From positions 1 through 64,000 of the IMG/VR virus record IMGVR_UViG_3300022933_000279: a stretch of 64,000 nucleotides of DNA; one strand, written 5' to 3'. Positions within the stretch are counted from its first letter, which is position 1. Each line of letters opens with the position of its first letter. Under the pieces are notes generated by a model. It saw only the letters and a program-made list of their open reading frames with translations. It made no database searches and was not told where the DNA came from. Source of the stretch: a virus. Below, in pieces: positions 61,278 through 64,000 of the stretch. Position numbers and translations under genes: made by a program.

Positions 61278-62176
61278 CCAAAGATGGTTTAAAATATTGT
61301 AATGATCAGACTATTAAAACAAGAACAAATTTTAAAGGTTGGCATTGCAGACAAACAAACTATATTATTGATGCCGGCTGGTGGGAAGTGGGTACTTCAG
61401 TTTGCAGAACACCTTATCCCGTTTCAATAGATGATTTTACTGAACCTAAAGAAATAATATGTCCTAATGAAAATTGTTTCTGTGGTACTGATATAGCTAT
61501 GCCTAAAGGTAAAACAGAAGATCATATGTTGATGATTCCTGTTTACACCGATGTAAAAGGAAAATTAAAACCGGATGATGAGGTTCTTGCTGTTTGGGGT
61601 GATGATGGTGTTTCCGTAGATTTTTATACAGATCGCAAATGTAATTTTAGATGTAGTTATTGTGATCCACGTAGTCACAATTATAAAGGTGATTTAACGT
61701 CATTAGAACGGATGCAAGAAGCTTGGAATAAAGTTAATCCTTTAAATGTTAAAAAAATAATTATCTCAGGTGGGGAACCAACCCTTATTCCTCGTTATAT
61801 AGATTTTGTAAAATGGTTAAAAGAAAAAGAACCTGAAGCAATTATTTGGACTTTAACTAATGGAACTAAACAGGTATCTTACTTAAGAGAATTAAATAAA
61901 TTATCATTAATAAACTTTTCAATACATCCAGAGTTTATTAATCATAGATATATTAATAAGTTGGAACGATTTTGTGAAGAAGTAAATTTACCTTGCAAGA
62001 TTAAAATTATGTATCTACCAAAATATGAAGAATTAATAACAGAGATATATTCAATGTTTAAAGGAAGATTTGAAAAGGTATATGTAATGACAGTACCTTT
62101 ATGGGATATGAATAATAACATGAATTTAATGAAATATACACCTGAACAACTTGATTTTATCCATGCGACTCAGTGA
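61262..62176 (+). CDS. Radical SAM protein with Cys-rich domain before the core
   Basis: 304 residues. The first 85 hold GWHCRQTN, WEVGTSVCRTPY, CPNENCFCGTD, the same auxiliary-cluster pattern found after the core at 55664 and 62163. The core is TDRKCNFRCSYCDPRSHN and IIISGGEPTLIPRY. NFSIHPEFINHRY follows. So this protein looks like a circular permutation of its neighbour's layout. Confidence 0.85.
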   Translation: MLKVLTKDGLKYCNDQTIKTRTNFKGWHCRQTNYIIDAGWWEVGTSVCRTPYPVSIDDFTEPKEIICPNENCFCGTDIAMPKGKTEDHMLMIPVYTDVKGKLKPDDEVLAVWGDDGVSVDFYTDRKCNFRCSYCDPRSHNYKGDLTSLERMQEAWNKVNPLNVKKIIISGGEPTLIPRYIDFVKWLKEKEPEAIIWTLTNGTKQVSYLRELNKLSLINFSIHPEFINHRYINKLERFCEEVNLPCKIKIMYLPKYEELITEIYSMFKGRFEKVYVMTVPLWDMNNNMNLMKYTPEQLDFIHATQ

Positions 62177-63188
62177 AGAAGATTTTACTAAGATACCTTG
62201 GCATGATATTGTAGCTCTCGGCACTAAGACAATGCTATATCGAGATACATTTACCATATCTTGGTTGTTAGGTAGATTTTGTAACTATAAATGTTCTTAT
62301 TGTTGGCCATACGCCCGGGCAGATAAAAAAGATCACAGACCAACGGAACTATGTCTTAAAACTATTGATGAAATAAAACGTCAAGCGAGAGATCAGGGAT
62401 TTAATTCTTTTAACTGGTCTTTGTCTGGAGGTGAACCAACCTTTCATCCAGGTTACTTAGATATACTTCAGCACTTAGCTGATGACGAGCATGCTAAAAG
62501 ACAAAGAATACATATGACTTCAAACTGTTCTCGTAAAATAAAATGGTTTGAAACATATATTAAATATGCACAAAAATTTGACAAAGCATCAATTACAGCA
62601 TCTGCTCATTTTGAACATTTAAATACCCAAGACAAGATAGCTGACTTTGCAGATAAGTTAGTTTTTCTTCAAGATAATGGAATTAGAATAACTATTAATA
62701 TGGTGATGATCCCAGAGAGATTTTGGGCACTGACAGATCATGTTTTATATTTTAAAGAACGTGGTATTCACACTACATTAAAACCACAATCAAATCCAAC
62801 AGCAACAAAAGTTGTAGAAGGATATACTCAGGGACAATTAGATATTTTACATAATGATTCTAGACCATCTGATCGAGAGATAGATTTAATAGATTCAAAA
62901 GGAAATATATATGAATTGGACCAAGCTGAAAGATTTAACGCGTTTAATTTTAATGAATTCAAAGGCTGGGACTGCACGTCGGGTTTTCGTAGTATTATTA
63001 TACGCGAGCCTTGTGGGAGCATTAAGCGGTCATATTCTTGCAGTGATCTACCTTTAGGAAATATAGAAACTGGATTCAAATTATTTGATAAACCTATGCC
63101 CTGCATAACTGATAATTGTGTAAGTTCAGCAGATAGTAAAATTCCTAAACGAAAGCCAGAAAGTAATTATCCATTATGGAAAAATTAA
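62163..63188 (+). CDS. Radical SAM protein with C-terminal Cys-rich domain
   Basis: 341 residues from the ATG at 62163 (inside the previous gene; upstream TTG less likely). LGRFCNYKCSYCWPYARAD, WSLSGGEPTFHPGY, SITASAHFEHL, then the auxiliary domain GWDCTSGF, REPCGSIKRSYSC, MPCITDNCVSS. Close to the protein at 55664. Substrate unknown. Confidence 0.87.
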   Translation: MRLSEEDFTKIPWHDIVALGTKTMLYRDTFTISWLLGRFCNYKCSYCWPYARADKKDHRPTELCLKTIDEIKRQARDQGFNSFNWSLSGGEPTFHPGYLDILQHLADDEHAKRQRIHMTSNCSRKIKWFETYIKYAQKFDKASITASAHFEHLNTQDKIADFADKLVFLQDNGIRITINMVMIPERFWALTDHVLYFKERGIHTTLKPQSNPTATKVVEGYTQGQLDILHNDSRPSDREIDLIDSKGNIYELDQAERFNAFNFNEFKGWDCTSGFRSIIIREPCGSIKRSYSCSDLPLGNIETGFKLFDKPMPCITDNCVSSADSKIPKRKPESNYPLWKN

Positions 63189-64000
63189 AACACTTCTGTG
63201 CATTACCCTTTACTCAATTTACTGTCTCATCATTTAATGAGTATCAGTTATGTTGTGATAATACGGGTGAATCAGGAATGTATAGTGATCAACATTCTAT
63301 CTTAGAATATTTTAACTCTGATTATATTAATAAACAAAGATTATCATTTCTTAAAAATAAAAGATTAGATATATGTCAGTCCTGTTGGAAAAGAGAAGAT
63401 AAAGGTTTAAATTCAAGAAGATTAGAAAGTTTAAAAGGAAATTATAGAGAGCAAGTAAGAAGATATAAACAAGGATTACCTTTAATTCCAAATCATCCTG
63501 TTTTTAAAATTAAGTTTGGAAATTTATGTAATCTTAGATGTATAATGTGTGGTCCGCAATCATCATCTGCATGGGCCCAGCATAAAGAAAAACATAGTGA
63601 AGGTACATGGCCGATTTATGAAAATACATTCAATGAAGGAACATATGAAGATTTAAAACAAATATTACCTAATGTAAGTCGTATTATTATATCAGGAGGT
63701 GAGCCTTTAATGAATGATAGATATTATGATTTTCTTGAATGGCTTATTGGATATAAGTTCGCAAGTAAATTAAAAATAACAACTCTTACTAATGCTACGA
63801 AAATACCAGAACATTTGTTTCAATATAAAAAAGCTTTTAAACGATTATCTTTTAATATATCAGTTGATGGTATAGGAAAGAAAGATGAGTATATTAGAAC
63901 AGGGCAGGTTTGGGAAAAGAAAAAAGAGAATATTTTCAAACTACAACAAAATTTTATGATTGGATTTGAAGTAACAGTGCAGGCACTTAATATTGGTTAC
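63176..64000 (+). CDS. Radical SAM protein with N-terminal SPASM-like domain (cut by window end)
   Basis: 275 residues seen; the gene continues beyond the window. The start FCALPFTQFTVSSFNEYQLCC and ICQSCWKREDKG form the auxiliary domain. The core site is GNLCNLRCIMCGPQSSSAW; IIISGGEPLMNDRYYD and NISVDGIGKKDEYIRTG follow. It belongs to the same type as those at 53404 and 60255. The array therefore extends past the right edge. Confidence 0.87.
   Translation, partial: MEKLKHFCALPFTQFTVSSFNEYQLCCDNTGESGMYSDQHSILEYFNSDYINKQRLSFLKNKRLDICQSCWKREDKGLNSRRLESLKGNYREQVRRYKQGLPLIPNHPVFKIKFGNLCNLRCIMCGPQSSSAWAQHKEKHSEGTWPIYENTFNEGTYEDLKQILPNVSRIIISGGEPLMNDRYYDFLEWLIGYKFASKLKITTLTNATKIPEHLFQYKKAFKRLSFNISVDGIGKKDEYIRTGQVWEKKKENIFKLQQNFMIGFEVTVQALNIGY

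Noticed and set aside
1-64000. tRNA genes, CRISPR arrays, insertion sequences, integrase or att sites
   Set aside because: Nearly all gaps are too short for them and none of the longer gaps shows a cloverleaf, spaced repeats or terminal inverted repeats; no transposase or integrase motif was seen.

Overview
This window reads as part of the genome of a large, AT-rich, T4-like tailed phage (myovirus), most likely marine. Evidence for a phage: a T4 gp41-type helicase end, a gp61-type primase, a T4-type RNase H, ThyX and class II ribonucleotide reductase, several families found widely in T4-like marine phages, T4-type late promoter motifs (TATAAATA) and tight packing with 4-base ATGA/GTGA overlaps. 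Nucleotide-heptose genes suggest a Gram-negative host. No tRNA, rRNA, CRISPR array or insertion sequence was seen.

Layout. (1) 1-10153: the gp41 end, a zincin-like protein, then a run of genes whose products start with a short MKxYKxF-type peptide resembling the T4 capsid-targeting sequence. Two of these have enzyme-like cores (a PD-(D/E)XK-like nuclease and a KxDG ligase-like nucleotidyltransferase), and a third gene encodes an NMNAT-like nucleotidyltransferase. (2) 10149-14517: a late-promoter-led virion/tail module with duplicated fibre-like and coiled-coil genes, a structured leader, a 23-bp tandem repeat and a strong terminator. (3) 14522-19998: a consensus sigma70 promoter followed by primase, thyX, nrdJ, then a second sigma70 promoter, a nucleotidase and a RuvC-like nuclease, closed by one gene on the minus strand. 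(4) 19999-28529: surface-sugar genes (pyruvyltransferase-like, glycosyltransferase, cytidylyltransferase, HddA-like kinase, GmhA-like isomerase, epimerase) mixed with rnh, a SleB-type hydrolase and a RecB-like nuclease.

(5) 28519-64000 (continuing past the edge): an almost unbroken co-directional array of about 43 genes with 18 radical SAM enzymes (16 with CxxxCxxC cores of several architectures, 2 with cobalamin-binding domains). Interleaved are two flavin-dependent halogenase-like proteins, five Fe(II)/2-oxoglutarate oxygenase-like proteins, a miniature AMP-forming adenylation domain, an FkbM-type methyltransferase, an aldo/keto reductase, a nitroreductase, a HisC-like aminotransferase, an amidinotransferase, a QueC-like ATP pyrophosphatase and a nucleosidase-like protein that could remove 5'-deoxyadenosine. 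This has the composition of a secondary-metabolism or hypermodification pathway, not of a normal phage accessory region. Its product is not deducible from sequence alone. It is the outstanding feature of the window.
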